This document shows, piece after piece, positions 25,569-33,637 of a DNA stretch of 64,000 nucleotides. Each line of letters starts with the position of its first letter. Positions within the stretch are counted from its first letter, which is position 1. Location: contig NZ_JTJW01000003.1 of assembly GCF_000805385.1 (NCBI RefSeq), forward strand, positions 186,001 to 250,000, written 5' to 3'. This stretch comes from Mycolicibacterium setense (GTDB taxonomy: Bacteria; Actinomycetota; Actinomycetes; Mycobacteriales; Mycobacteriaceae). The notes beneath the pieces were generated by a model. The model did no database searches and was not told the DNA's origin. It was given only the letters and a program-made list of their open reading frames with translations. A program made the translations under genes and the position numbers.

Positions 25569-26027
25569 ATGGCACCTAAGTCTGCGCAGCTCTCCGACTT
25601 CCTGTGCTTTGCCGTCTACTCGGCCAACCTCGCGTACGGCAAGGCCTACAAGCCGATCCTGGACAGCAAGGGCATCACATACACGCAGTACATCGCGATC
25701 GTCGCGCTCTCGGAGCAGGACCACCAGACGGTCGGCAGCCTGGGGGAGAAGCTGTTCCTGGAGTCCAACACGTTGACGCCGATCCTCAAGAAGCTCGAGG
25801 CACTCGGCTATGTGACACGTCGGCGCGATCCCGGTGACGAGCGTCAGGTGATCGTCAGCCTCACCGATGCCGGCCGTGAACTGCGCGAGCAGGCCTTCGA
25901 GATGGACCTCGTCGCGGCGACCGGTCTGTCATTGGACGAGCTCAAGATCATGCAGCGCGGTGTTTCCACGCTGCGGGACAACCTGCGCGCCTATCTGGAG
26001 GCCGCCGACTCTGCGCCCACGGCGTGA
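25569..26027 (+). CDS. ohrR: MarR-family organic peroxide sensor OhrR
   Basis: A 152-residue repressor. The reactive cysteine is Cys13 (LSDFLCFAVYSANLAYGKAYKP), the sensing residue of OhrR proteins, and the two Tyr that usually contact it are nearby. The winged helix follows (TVGSLGEKLFLESNTLTPILKKLEALGYVTRRRDPGDERQV). Oxidation of the Cys should release it from the 17-bp palindrome upstream and derepress ohr and itself. The mRNA is probably leaderless. The last 37 bases overlap the convergent MFS/USP gene. Confidence 0.93.
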   Translation: MAPKSAQLSDFLCFAVYSANLAYGKAYKPILDSKGITYTQYIAIVALSEQDHQTVGSLGEKLFLESNTLTPILKKLEALGYVTRRRDPGDERQVIVSLTDAGRELREQAFEMDLVAATGLSLDELKIMQRGVSTLRDNLRAYLEAADSAPTA

Positions 26028-28018
26028 AAGTTCGACGAATCCCCGCCCTCAGCGCAGGATGAACGCGCGCCCTCGGGGATGACCAGGACCGGCGTGGTGG
26101 AATGTGCCACGACGGCGCCGGCCACGCTGCCCTCGAAGTGGCCCAGCAATCCGCTGCGCTGGTGCGGGCCGACCACGATGAGGCTGGCATTCTGCCGGCG
26201 AGCGGTCTCGACGATGCCCTTCCAGATGGGTGCTGCTTCGACCGCGAGGCTGCGGGCGTCGAAACCGGCCCGCGTGGCCAGCGAGGCGCCGTGGGCCGCC
26301 GTCCGCTCGGCGGCCCGACGCACCTCGGTCGCCTGATCGGCGTCGAAGTGCGTTGTCTCCACCGGGGTGAATCCCACGTCGACTGGTTGCCAGACACAAA
26401 CCACCAGGGCGTCGCGGGGCGTGGGCAGCTCGGCGGCGGCCCGCTCGATGGCGGATGCGGCACGTTGTGACCCGTCGTAGGCGAACAGGACCGGTCCGGT
26501 GGATAGGGCAGTGGCATCGGCCGCCTCGACCGGCCGGGCCGGCGCGACCGGGGGCAGCGGCGCAGGCAGGCCCGGCCGCAGCCGCGCCAGCAGTGGGGGC
26601 GAGTACCAGGCCGGGGATTCGCCATCGAGGAACTGATCCAGGTCGGGCCGCTGGGGCCGCGCGCCGCTGAGTGCGTAGACGGCCACTCCGAAGACGGCGC
26701 CGCCGACCGACAGCCCGACACCGATCCACAGTGCATCACCGGCACCCGCCACCAGCCCGCCCGCGGCGGTGGCCGCGAAATGGGCGAAGATCGGCGCGAC
26801 CATGAAAGCCGCCACGGCCCGCAGCAATTCGATGATCGCGAAGACCCGCTGAAGGCTGTTGGACTGCAACGAGAAACCCGCGACGAACAACGCGGGCGCC
26901 ACGGTGGCGCCCAACGCCAGACCGGTGAGGGCGGACGCGAGCAGGGCCAGCGGCTGGTTGGCCGGGATGGCGAACCGGAACACCACGATTCCGGCCGCCA
27001 GTAGGGCCATGCCGACCAAGGGCAGATAGTGCATGGCACGTCGGGAGATGACGAACCCGAACACGAACGCCATCACGATGGCACCGCCGAGTTCGGGCAG
27101 GTACAACAGGCCGACCTGCACGGGGCTGTACGTCTGCATGAAGACCTGGGCCGTCAGTGCGGTCGCCGCCACCGAGGCGGCCGCCGCGAACAGGGCGAGG
27201 CCCACTCCGGCGACCGGGATTGAGCTGGTGAGCATCGTGCGGACGGTGAGCAGCGGGCGACGGGACCTGAACTGGTAGACGATGAGCACAACGATCAGCG
27301 CTAGGCCGCCCAGCATCGGCACGATCGCGACCGGATCGGTGAATGCGTGAGTGGTCAGTTGTGCGGCGCCGATGAAGGCGGCGGCGCAACCGACCGACGC
27401 CAGTCCGATGGCCCGGAGGTCACGCGGCGCGTCCAGATCGGCGGGCGGCGCGTCCTCGAACGTCAGGGCCGCCATGATCAGGGCTGCCACAGCGACCATG
27501 GCGACGATCCAGAACAGCGGGCGCCACGCCTGCGCCTCGGCCTGCGCTCCGCCGACGAACGGGCCGAGGGCGACGGCACCGAACACGCACATATTCATGA
27601 TCACTGCGGTGTGCCGCAGTTTGTCCCTGGGAAAACCGATGGTCAGGGGCGGTGCGGCCGCGATCAGCAGCATGCTGGTGGCCAGCCCTTGCAGGATGTG
27701 GCCGGCAATGAACATCGCCCCGTTGAGCGCTGATGCCGCGAGCACCGAGCCCGCCACGAGCACCACCGCGTAACCGAGCAGCATCCTGCGCTGCGGCAAA
27801 TGCTGGGCGAACTGGACTGCCAGGACCGTGCCGACGGCATAGGCCGCGTTACCCAAACCGAAACCCAGGCTCATCGTCTGAGCCGATATGTGCAGTTCTC
27901 GGGAGATGATCGGCACCAGCGGGTCGACCGCCGCCGATAACGCCAGGTAGGGGATCAGCGCCAGGGTGACCATGGTGGCCACCGCGGGATACCGGCCGGC
28001 GAGTGGACCTTGACGCAT
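25991..28018 (-). CDS. MFS transporter fused to a C-terminal universal stress protein domain
   Basis: A 675-residue fusion. Residues about 10-465 form an MFS transporter of the DHA2/EmrB-like type with 12-14 helices (LALIPYLALSAAVDPLVPIISREL, GHILQGLATSMLLIAAAPP, VQVGLLYLPELGGAIVMAFVF). A Pro-rich linker near 470-520 leads to a USP domain (GPVLFAYDGSQRAASAIERAAAEL to STTPVLVIPEGA, about 525-655). The nucleotide loop GPHQRSGLLGHFEGSVAGAVV is present, so the USP domain may bind ATP. The USP side would face the cytoplasm and could gate or tether the pump. It ends inside ohrR and may be unrelated to peroxide. Confidence 0.85.
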   Translation of the reverse strand: MRQGPLAGRYPAVATMVTLALIPYLALSAAVDPLVPIISRELHISAQTMSLGFGLGNAAYAVGTVLAVQFAQHLPQRRMLLGYAVVLVAGSVLAASALNGAMFIAGHILQGLATSMLLIAAAPPLTIGFPRDKLRHTAVIMNMCVFGAVALGPFVGGAQAEAQAWRPLFWIVAMVAVAALIMAALTFEDAPPADLDAPRDLRAIGLASVGCAAAFIGAAQLTTHAFTDPVAIVPMLGGLALIVVLIVYQFRSRRPLLTVRTMLTSSIPVAGVGLALFAAAASVAATALTAQVFMQTYSPVQVGLLYLPELGGAIVMAFVFGFVISRRAMHYLPLVGMALLAAGIVVFRFAIPANQPLALLASALTGLALGATVAPALFVAGFSLQSNSLQRVFAIIELLRAVAAFMVAPIFAHFAATAAGGLVAGAGDALWIGVGLSVGGAVFGVAVYALSGARPQRPDLDQFLDGESPAWYSPPLLARLRPGLPAPLPPVAPARPVEAADATALSTGPVLFAYDGSQRAASAIERAAAELPTPRDALVVCVWQPVDVGFTPVETTHFDADQATEVRRAAERTAAHGASLATRAGFDARSLAVEAAPIWKGIVETARRQNASLIVVGPHQRSGLLGHFEGSVAGAVVAHSTTPVLVIPEGARSSCAEGGDSSNFHAVGAESAASR

Positions 28019-28341
28019 CAGCGCCGCCCGACGAGGTCTGTTGGTGGGGCCTGGTGCGGACGCACCTCGATCGGTCGGTCAGCTATCGGATTCGGTTGGC
28101 GCACGTGTCCGTGGAACCGTGCTTACCGCGGCCTTTATTCCCTTGCCGGCGAGGAAAATTCCGGAGTGTGAAGGGACTCACGCCGATTTGCATGACGTGA
28201 CGATGTGTTGTAAGGATGCCGATTGTGCTGCGGGCCAAATGCTTTCAGTGAGTTCACAGTGAATTGACAGCGAACTCAGGGGAAGCCTTCCCGCAGATTC
28301 ATGAAAAGCGTTGACAGTCAGCGCCACTCGCCTGTGCAGAG
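28019..28341. other. Intergenic region with two inverted repeats
   Basis: No gene is supported. TGAGTTC (28249-28255) and GAACTCA (28272-28278) form an inverted repeat with a 16-nt spacer. It is followed by the short hairpin GGGAA-GCC-TTCCC (28281-28293). Promoters for the leftward MFS gene must lie near 28020-28100. Confidence 0.35.
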
Positions 28342-29367
28342 CTATGGCTTGAGCTGCACCTTGAGATGCTCACCCGAGCGGGAGAACGCCGCGGCATAGC
28401 CCTCGGCGGCGTCGTCCAGCGACAGTGTGGTGGTGAAGATCCCGTCGACGTCGAGGCGGCCGGCCTGCAGCAGCGGGATGAGCTCCGGCCAGGTCTGCTG
28501 CACCGGCGCGGTGGTCAGCCGGATGGTCAGGCTGCGCAGGAGGCACGCGAGTGCGGGCATCGGGTAGGGCTGCAGATCGTGCACGCCGACGATGGACACC
28601 GTGCCGCCGGCGCGGACCGCGTCGATGGCGTCGTTGATCGAGGCGTCCATGCCCACTGCGTCGATGACGGAGTCCACACCGAGGCCACCGGTGGCCTCCC
28701 GGATCGCCTGCGCCGAAGGCGGGGCGAAGGTCGTCGCGCCCGAGGCCGCCGCGCGCTCGCGTCTGGCCTCCACCGGGTCGACGGCGAAAACCTTTGCCGC
28801 ACCGAGGGTGAGGGCACTGCGTAGCGCGCACATGCCGACCGCGCCCAGGCCGATCACCGCGACCGAACCTCCGATCGGGATGTCGGCGCGTTTGGCCGCT
28901 GCCCAGCCGGTGGCCAGGTTGTCGGTGAGCAGCAGAGCCTGTTCGGTGGTGATGCCCTCCGGCATCTTCAGCAGCTGGAAGTTCGCAGCCGGCACCGCGA
29001 GGAGTTCGGCCTGGGCGCCACCGAGGAATCCGGTGCCGAAGATCTGCGGTCCCTGCACGCAGCGGATCGGATCGTGGGTGGCGCAGCCGGCGCAGTGTCC
29101 GCACCCGGCGACCGAGGACACCAGCACCCGGTCGCCGACGGCGAATCCCGTGACATCAGGCCCGATTTCGACGACCGTGCCGACCGCTTCATGCCCGACG
29201 GACACGGGTTCGGTGATCGGGTAGTGGCCCTCGAGGAAGTGCAGGTCCGATCCGCAGATCGAGGCGGCCTCGACCTTGACGATGGCGCCGTCGGGCCCGG
29301 GCAGGGCCGGGTCTGGGCGCGATTCGACGCTGACCTGACCGGAGGGTTCCACGACAACTGCGCGCAT
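28342..29367 (-). CDS. Zinc-dependent alcohol dehydrogenase (MDR family)
   Basis: A 341-residue medium-chain dehydrogenase. The catalytic zinc ligands lie in SICGSDLHFLEG and GHEAVGTVVEIG. The structural zinc lobe CGHCAGCATHDPIRC is intact. The Rossmann fold reads VAVIGLGAVGMCALRSALTLGA. It probably oxidises a primary or secondary alcohol with NAD(P). AGGAGG precedes the ATG at 7 nt; the ATG is 2 bp after the monooxygenase stop, so the two form an operon. In alkane and ketone pathways an ADH plus Baeyer-Villiger enzyme turns alcohols into esters, which suits this pair. Confidence 0.9.
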   Translation of the reverse strand: MRAVVVEPSGQVSVESRPDPALPGPDGAIVKVEAASICGSDLHFLEGHYPITEPVSVGHEAVGTVVEIGPDVTGFAVGDRVLVSSVAGCGHCAGCATHDPIRCVQGPQIFGTGFLGGAQAELLAVPAANFQLLKMPEGITTEQALLLTDNLATGWAAAKRADIPIGGSVAVIGLGAVGMCALRSALTLGAAKVFAVDPVEARRERAAASGATTFAPPSAQAIREATGGLGVDSVIDAVGMDASINDAIDAVRAGGTVSIVGVHDLQPYPMPALACLLRSLTIRLTTAPVQQTWPELIPLLQAGRLDVDGIFTTTLSLDDAAEGYAAAFSRSGEHLKVQLKP

Positions 29368-29369
29368 GC

Positions 29370-31286
29370 TCACGCCTCCTGCACTGTGAAGTCTGACCAG
29401 ATGGGTTCGTTGATCGCGGAACGGTATTCGCTCAACCGCCACGGGCTGACGGTGTGGATCTCACCGTCGGCGTTCTTGAAGTACGAGTGTTTGATCGACG
29501 GCTGCGCCCACACGGTTTGGCGGATCGCCTCCTGTGAGCGCCGGTGCCATTCCTTCGTCGGTTCGGGCAGCGGTTCCATCGCCCGCAGACCTTCGGTGAT
29601 CAGATGCTCCAGGCACTTGTTGATGTAGCGCATCTGCAGTTCGGAGTTGAGGATGAGGCTGCCGCCGTGCGCCAGATGGGTACCCGGGCCGTAGGTCATG
29701 AAGAAGTTGGGGAAACCGGGCACCGTGATGCCGCGGTAGGCGTACGGGCGCTGCCCCCAGACGTCGCGAAGGTCGATGCCGTCCCGGCCGGTGATGGTCA
29801 TCGGGAACAGCACGTCGGTGGCGCGAAAACCGGTGGCGTACACGATGATATCGGCTTCGAAGGTCTGACCGTCGGTCGTGACGACCCCGCTCGGGGTGAT
29901 GCGTTCGATCGGGGTGCGGATCAGGTCCACGTTGTCGCGTTTGAGCGCGCCCAGCCAACTGCCGTTGTCCTGCAGCGTGCGCTTGCCGGTGGCCGGATAG
30001 TCGGGCAGGACCTTGGCGAGGAGTTCGGGGTCGTCGCCTACCTGGGTGGTGATCCAGTCGGTGAACATGATCCGGGCGATGGCGTTGATCTCGCTGACCG
30101 CGTTGCCTTGATCGTCATACTCCGGGTCCACCCGTGCGGCGTCCAGGCCCTTGTCGGCTCCGGGCCACAACAGCAGGAAGCGGTACCAGCGCCCGTAATA
30201 CGGCAGGTGTTCCATCGCCCAGCGCACCCCGTCGGCGACCCGCTCGTGGTACATCGGGTTGGGGAACATCCACTGTGCGGTGCGTTGGAAGACCGTGAGG
30301 TGCTCGACCTTGTCGGCGATGGCCGGGGCGATCTGGAAGCCGCTGGCGCCGGCCCCGATCAGGGCGACCCGCTTGCCGGTGACGTCGACGTCGTGATCCC
30401 ACGCCGCCGAGTGAAAGGCCGGTCCCGCAAAGGTTTCCGCGCCGGGGAAGTCGGGGATCTGCGGCCGGTTGAGCTGGCCGACGGCGGTGATGACGGCGTT
30501 GGCTTTGAGGATCTCCGTCCCGGCCGCCGAGCGCACGGTGACGTTCCACATTTGGCCGTCCCATGCGGCGGAGACCACCTCGGTGTTCCACCGGATGTGG
30601 GGCTCCAGGTGGTGGCGGTCCACCACATCGCGGAAGTATTGACGCAGCTCGGGCTGCTCGGCGAAGAAGTGGTCCCAGTGATTGCTGGGTTCGAAACTGT
30701 AACAGTAGAAGTGATTGGCCACGTCGACGCGGGCGCCGGGATAGCTGTTCTCCCACCAGGTTCCGCCCGGTCCGGCGTTCTTCTCGACGATCGTGAAGTC
30801 GATATCGGCCTGCTTGAGGCGCACCCCGGCCAGTACGCCCGACTCGCCGCAGCCGATCACGACGACGCGGAAACCGTCGGTGTCCTCCAACGTGGTGGGC
30901 CGGCGCGGGTCGACACCCTCGAGATCGAGCTCCTCGAGCATCAGCGGCACATTGTCGTCGTCGACCGGCTCGCAGGCCGCCCAGTCCAGCATCTCCCGGA
31001 CCAACTCGGCGGGCAGTGGGGCGGGTGCCGGGCAGCCGCGGTCGCGGTAGTCGGCGATCACCGGCAGCGCGACCTCACGGACCCGCGCCTTGTCCTCCTC
31101 GCTCATGAAGCCCTGGACCTCGTTGAGGAACAGGCCGGCCTGTTTGAACTCGCGGATGAACCGCGGGTCGCCGGTGATGTGCACGAGGGAGAGCAGCAGC
31201 GTCGGGATGCTGACCTGCTCCAATGCCGCCGCGATGTCGGCATCGGACGTGGTGAACGGCTGGCCGACGTGGAAACTCCGGGTCAC
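29370..31286 (-). CDS. Baeyer-Villiger-type flavin monooxygenase
   Basis: A 638-residue FAD/NADPH enzyme. The Baeyer-Villiger fingerprint FxGxxxHxxxW is exact (FAGPAFHSAAW). Two dinucleotide folds flank it: VVVIGCGESGVLAGVRL near residue 140 and VALIGAGASGFQIAPAI near 310. About 130 N-terminal residues precede the FAD domain, as in the long hydroxyacetophenone-monooxygenase-like group. Substrate is unknown; ketone or aldehyde oxygenation with the adjacent ADH is inferred. The GTG start lies 8 nt after a -10 box covered by a perfect 19-bp inverted repeat (31295-31313). The bases upstream of the gene form the left edge of the A+T-rich island. Confidence 0.9.
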   Translation of the reverse strand: MTRSFHVGQPFTTSDADIAAALEQVSIPTLLLSLVHITGDPRFIREFKQAGLFLNEVQGFMSEEDKARVREVALPVIADYRDRGCPAPAPLPAELVREMLDWAACEPVDDDNVPLMLEELDLEGVDPRRPTTLEDTDGFRVVVIGCGESGVLAGVRLKQADIDFTIVEKNAGPGGTWWENSYPGARVDVANHFYCYSFEPSNHWDHFFAEQPELRQYFRDVVDRHHLEPHIRWNTEVVSAAWDGQMWNVTVRSAAGTEILKANAVITAVGQLNRPQIPDFPGAETFAGPAFHSAAWDHDVDVTGKRVALIGAGASGFQIAPAIADKVEHLTVFQRTAQWMFPNPMYHERVADGVRWAMEHLPYYGRWYRFLLLWPGADKGLDAARVDPEYDDQGNAVSEINAIARIMFTDWITTQVGDDPELLAKVLPDYPATGKRTLQDNGSWLGALKRDNVDLIRTPIERITPSGVVTTDGQTFEADIIVYATGFRATDVLFPMTITGRDGIDLRDVWGQRPYAYRGITVPGFPNFFMTYGPGTHLAHGGSLILNSELQMRYINKCLEHLITEGLRAMEPLPEPTKEWHRRSQEAIRQTVWAQPSIKHSYFKNADGEIHTVSPWRLSEYRSAINEPIWSDFTVQEA

Positions 31287-31294
31287 GCGGCGTT

Positions 31295-31313
31295 ACGCTA
31301 CTGCTAGTAGCGT
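31295..31313. promoter_or_regulatory. Operator-like perfect inverted repeat at the monooxygenase promoter
   Basis: ACGCTACT-GCT-AGTAGCGT, arms of 8 bp. The minus-strand -10 candidate TAGCGT (31300-31295) lies inside it, so a bound dimer would occlude the promoter. The shape is TetR-like, but no TetR gene is adjacent. Confidence 0.6.
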
Positions 31314-31687
31314 TATGTGACAAGGGGTGTTGGGACCTGTTGTCGGTTGCAATTCTCCGTGGCATTTTGCGTTTCGGAACGGCAGACGACGGCGAATTCG
31401 CCATCTCGGACTGCAAAACCTGACTTTTGAGGTTCACGCCCGCACGGTTGCCAGTGTGCAGCCCAGCCGTAGCGCGGGCCGATGATTCTGGCCGGCGACC
31501 GTGGCAAGTCTGCGCTTCGCAATTTGGTCGCCTACCGGAGGTGGTTCCTTCTGGTGGTCGTGTGGCCGAACGGCAGCAATTGCCGCTACATAGCCAAATC
31601 CTCGATCGAGGAACTTCAGCGAGTCTCCACCGCCGAAGCGGCACCAATTTCTATTGTCGAACCTCCACACTCTTGATCGGACAGTAG
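31314..31687. other. Left flank of the accessory island
   Basis: No convincing gene. Base composition drops in GC from here. Short plus-strand open frames at 31427 and 31482 show no recognisable protein character. A TATTGT -10 candidate lies near 31650, upstream of the OLD-nuclease gene. No tRNA or flanking direct repeat was found by eye. Confidence 0.4.
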
Positions 31688-33637
31688 ATGTTTCTATCGC
31701 AGTTGCTACTGCAACGCTTTCGCTCTTGCCGCGACACGGTGGTGAAGTTCGCCCCGGACCTCACCGTGGTCGTGGGTGAGAACGCGGCCGGAAAGTCGGC
31801 CATCGTCGATGCTCTCAGACTGGTGACGTTTCCCGCCTCGGGACGGCAATCTGCCTGGTTCAGTGGCGAGCGCGATCTCTCGTATGGAAGTCCTGTAGGC
31901 GCCCCCGTTGACCTTTCGGCTCGCTATTCGGATCTAAGTGACACCGAGAAGTCGATCTACCTGGCGCAACTCATAGATCCTCATGAGGACCTCATCTACA
32001 CCGCGACCTTCGCGACTCGGCCCGACGTTCCGAAACGGAGCGTTCTTACTTGGGGCGTGGGTGACGCACGCGCTGAAGATCCCGAACCTGCATTGCGGCG
32101 CCGGATCTCCTACGTGTACATGCCCCCGCTTCGAGATGCGGTGAGGGACCTTGACGGCGGTGATCAATCCTTGCTCTTTGACGTGCTTCGAATCGTTCTC
32201 GGTGGCGATTCCACCGCGGAGGAGGGTTTCGTCGACGTAGCAAACGCCGCCCTCAAAAAGGTTGCGGACCACGAACTTTCCTTGGCAACCAGGGATGCAA
32301 TCCAAAGCTTCTTTGTCCAGACGACGCCTCCGAACCGAGCACACGTCATAGAACTCAATCAACGAAAGCTTGAATTGCGTCGCATCGCGCGCCTCCTACG
32401 TATCCAACTAGCGGAGCGTGACATACCCATTGGCGACATCGCATCGACCGGCCTCGGCTACGCGAACTTGCTCTTCATTGCCGTGGTTGTGCTGCAGCTT
32501 GTCAAGGCTAAAGACAGCGATCTGACTTTGCTTCTCGTTGAGGAGCCTGAAGCGCATCTGCATCCCCAATTGCAACTTGTTCTGCTCGACTTCCTCCATG
32601 GCCAAGCTAAGTCGAGCGGCCAGCATCACGATGTCGCGCTACCGAGCGGCAAGGTTCAAGTGATTGTCACGACGCATTCACCCGTGCTAGCTAGCACAGT
32701 GTCGATTGCGAATGTTGCCGTGGTAGCGCGTGACAGCGACGGTGCGGACTGGTGCACCAAGGTCACCTCGCTGCGCGACCTAGATCTGAAGCCCGCAGAT
32801 CGCCGTAAGGTTGACCGCTACTTGAACTCGACTCGTGCTGCGCTCTTGTTCGCTCGTGATGTTGTTCTCGTCGAAGGTATCGCCGAAATGTTGATACTGC
32901 CGGCGTTGGCGAAGCGTCACCTCAGACAAGCTGCTGAGAAGCTCAGCGCTATCCCAACCCGATCGGCCGGTCAGAGCTCAAATCCGCAAGGTACTGCGGA
33001 TGAGTTGGCCCCTGATAAGGCGCCGGATGGTGAGGCAGTGGAAAAACCTGTGGCATCCACGATTGCCGACGTGGCGACGCGGCTGCACCGTCAATTCCGC
33101 AGTGCCACAATGATAAACATCGAGGGTGTCGACTTCGAGCCCTACTTGCGGGTCCTCTTGGACGGTGAGCACCCGCGCATTGACCGAGTTGTTGTTGTCA
33201 CCGATCGTGACCACACAGGGGCCGGAGACGAAAGGCGCAGTCGGTATGAACAACTCTTCGCAGACCACGTGAAAGCCGGACGCCTAACCGTCGTAGTCGG
33301 TGGAACAACTCTGGAAGCCGAGATGTTTCGGATGGCAGAGAACGAGGAGACTCTGCATAAGGCCTTCCTCGACCTTCGCCCAGGCTCAGACAAACACTGG
33401 AAGAACGTGGTTGCCAAAGTCGACGGCACAAGTCAAGACGAGCGTGCCGAGACTTTCGCGGCAGCCATCCGCGCTAAATCTCCGGAAGCCGAGGTGTACT
33501 TAGACATTGCGAAAGGTGACTTCGCCCATCTCGTCGCCGAGGCGCTGGAGTCGGAGGACTTGTCCTCACCTGGAGTGCCGCAGTATCTGATGGACGCCAT
33601 TGATGCTGTCGCTCACCTGGACGCGGAAGTCAGATGA
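31688..33637 (+). CDS. gajA: OLD-family ATPase/TOPRIM nuclease (Gabija GajA-like)
   Basis: A 649-residue OLD protein. ABC-type ATPase: Walker A GENAAGKS (30-37), signature-like STGLGYANLLF (253-263), Walker B LLLVEEPEAHLHP (281-293) and switch His330 (VTTHSP). C-terminal TOPRIM nuclease: VVLVEGIAE (392-400), TDRD (505-508), TLEAE (541-545) and KGD (609-611). All expected acidic residues are present, so it is probably active. A Ser/Pro/Ala-rich insert lies at about 420-455. It overlaps the next gene, a UvrD-like helicase, by ATGA. An OLD nuclease beside a UvrD-like helicase is the class 2 OLD/Gabija arrangement, in which GajA nicks phage DNA when nucleotides are depleted. A divergent OLD protein of another defence system is the alternative. 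Confidence 0.85.
   Translation: MFLSQLLLQRFRSCRDTVVKFAPDLTVVVGENAAGKSAIVDALRLVTFPASGRQSAWFSGERDLSYGSPVGAPVDLSARYSDLSDTEKSIYLAQLIDPHEDLIYTATFATRPDVPKRSVLTWGVGDARAEDPEPALRRRISYVYMPPLRDAVRDLDGGDQSLLFDVLRIVLGGDSTAEEGFVDVANAALKKVADHELSLATRDAIQSFFVQTTPPNRAHVIELNQRKLELRRIARLLRIQLAERDIPIGDIASTGLGYANLLFIAVVVLQLVKAKDSDLTLLLVEEPEAHLHPQLQLVLLDFLHGQAKSSGQHHDVALPSGKVQVIVTTHSPVLASTVSIANVAVVARDSDGADWCTKVTSLRDLDLKPADRRKVDRYLNSTRAALLFARDVVLVEGIAEMLILPALAKRHLRQAAEKLSAIPTRSAGQSSNPQGTADELAPDKAPDGEAVEKPVASTIADVATRLHRQFRSATMINIEGVDFEPYLRVLLDGEHPRIDRVVVVTDRDHTGAGDERRSRYEQLFADHVKAGRLTVVVGGTTLEAEMFRMAENEETLHKAFLDLRPGSDKHWKNVVAKVDGTSQDERAETFAAAIRAKSPEAEVYLDIAKGDFAHLVAEALESEDLSSPGVPQYLMDAIDAVAHLDAEVR

Noticed and set aside
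29544..31307. Plus-strand open frame of 587 codons
   Set aside because: Antisense shadow of the Baeyer-Villiger monooxygenase, which has all diagnostic motifs on the minus strand.
31427..31687. Possible 86-residue gene just before the OLD nuclease
   Set aside because: No ribosome-binding site, no recognisable domain, and a competing overlapping frame at 31482; treated as promoter-side DNA.
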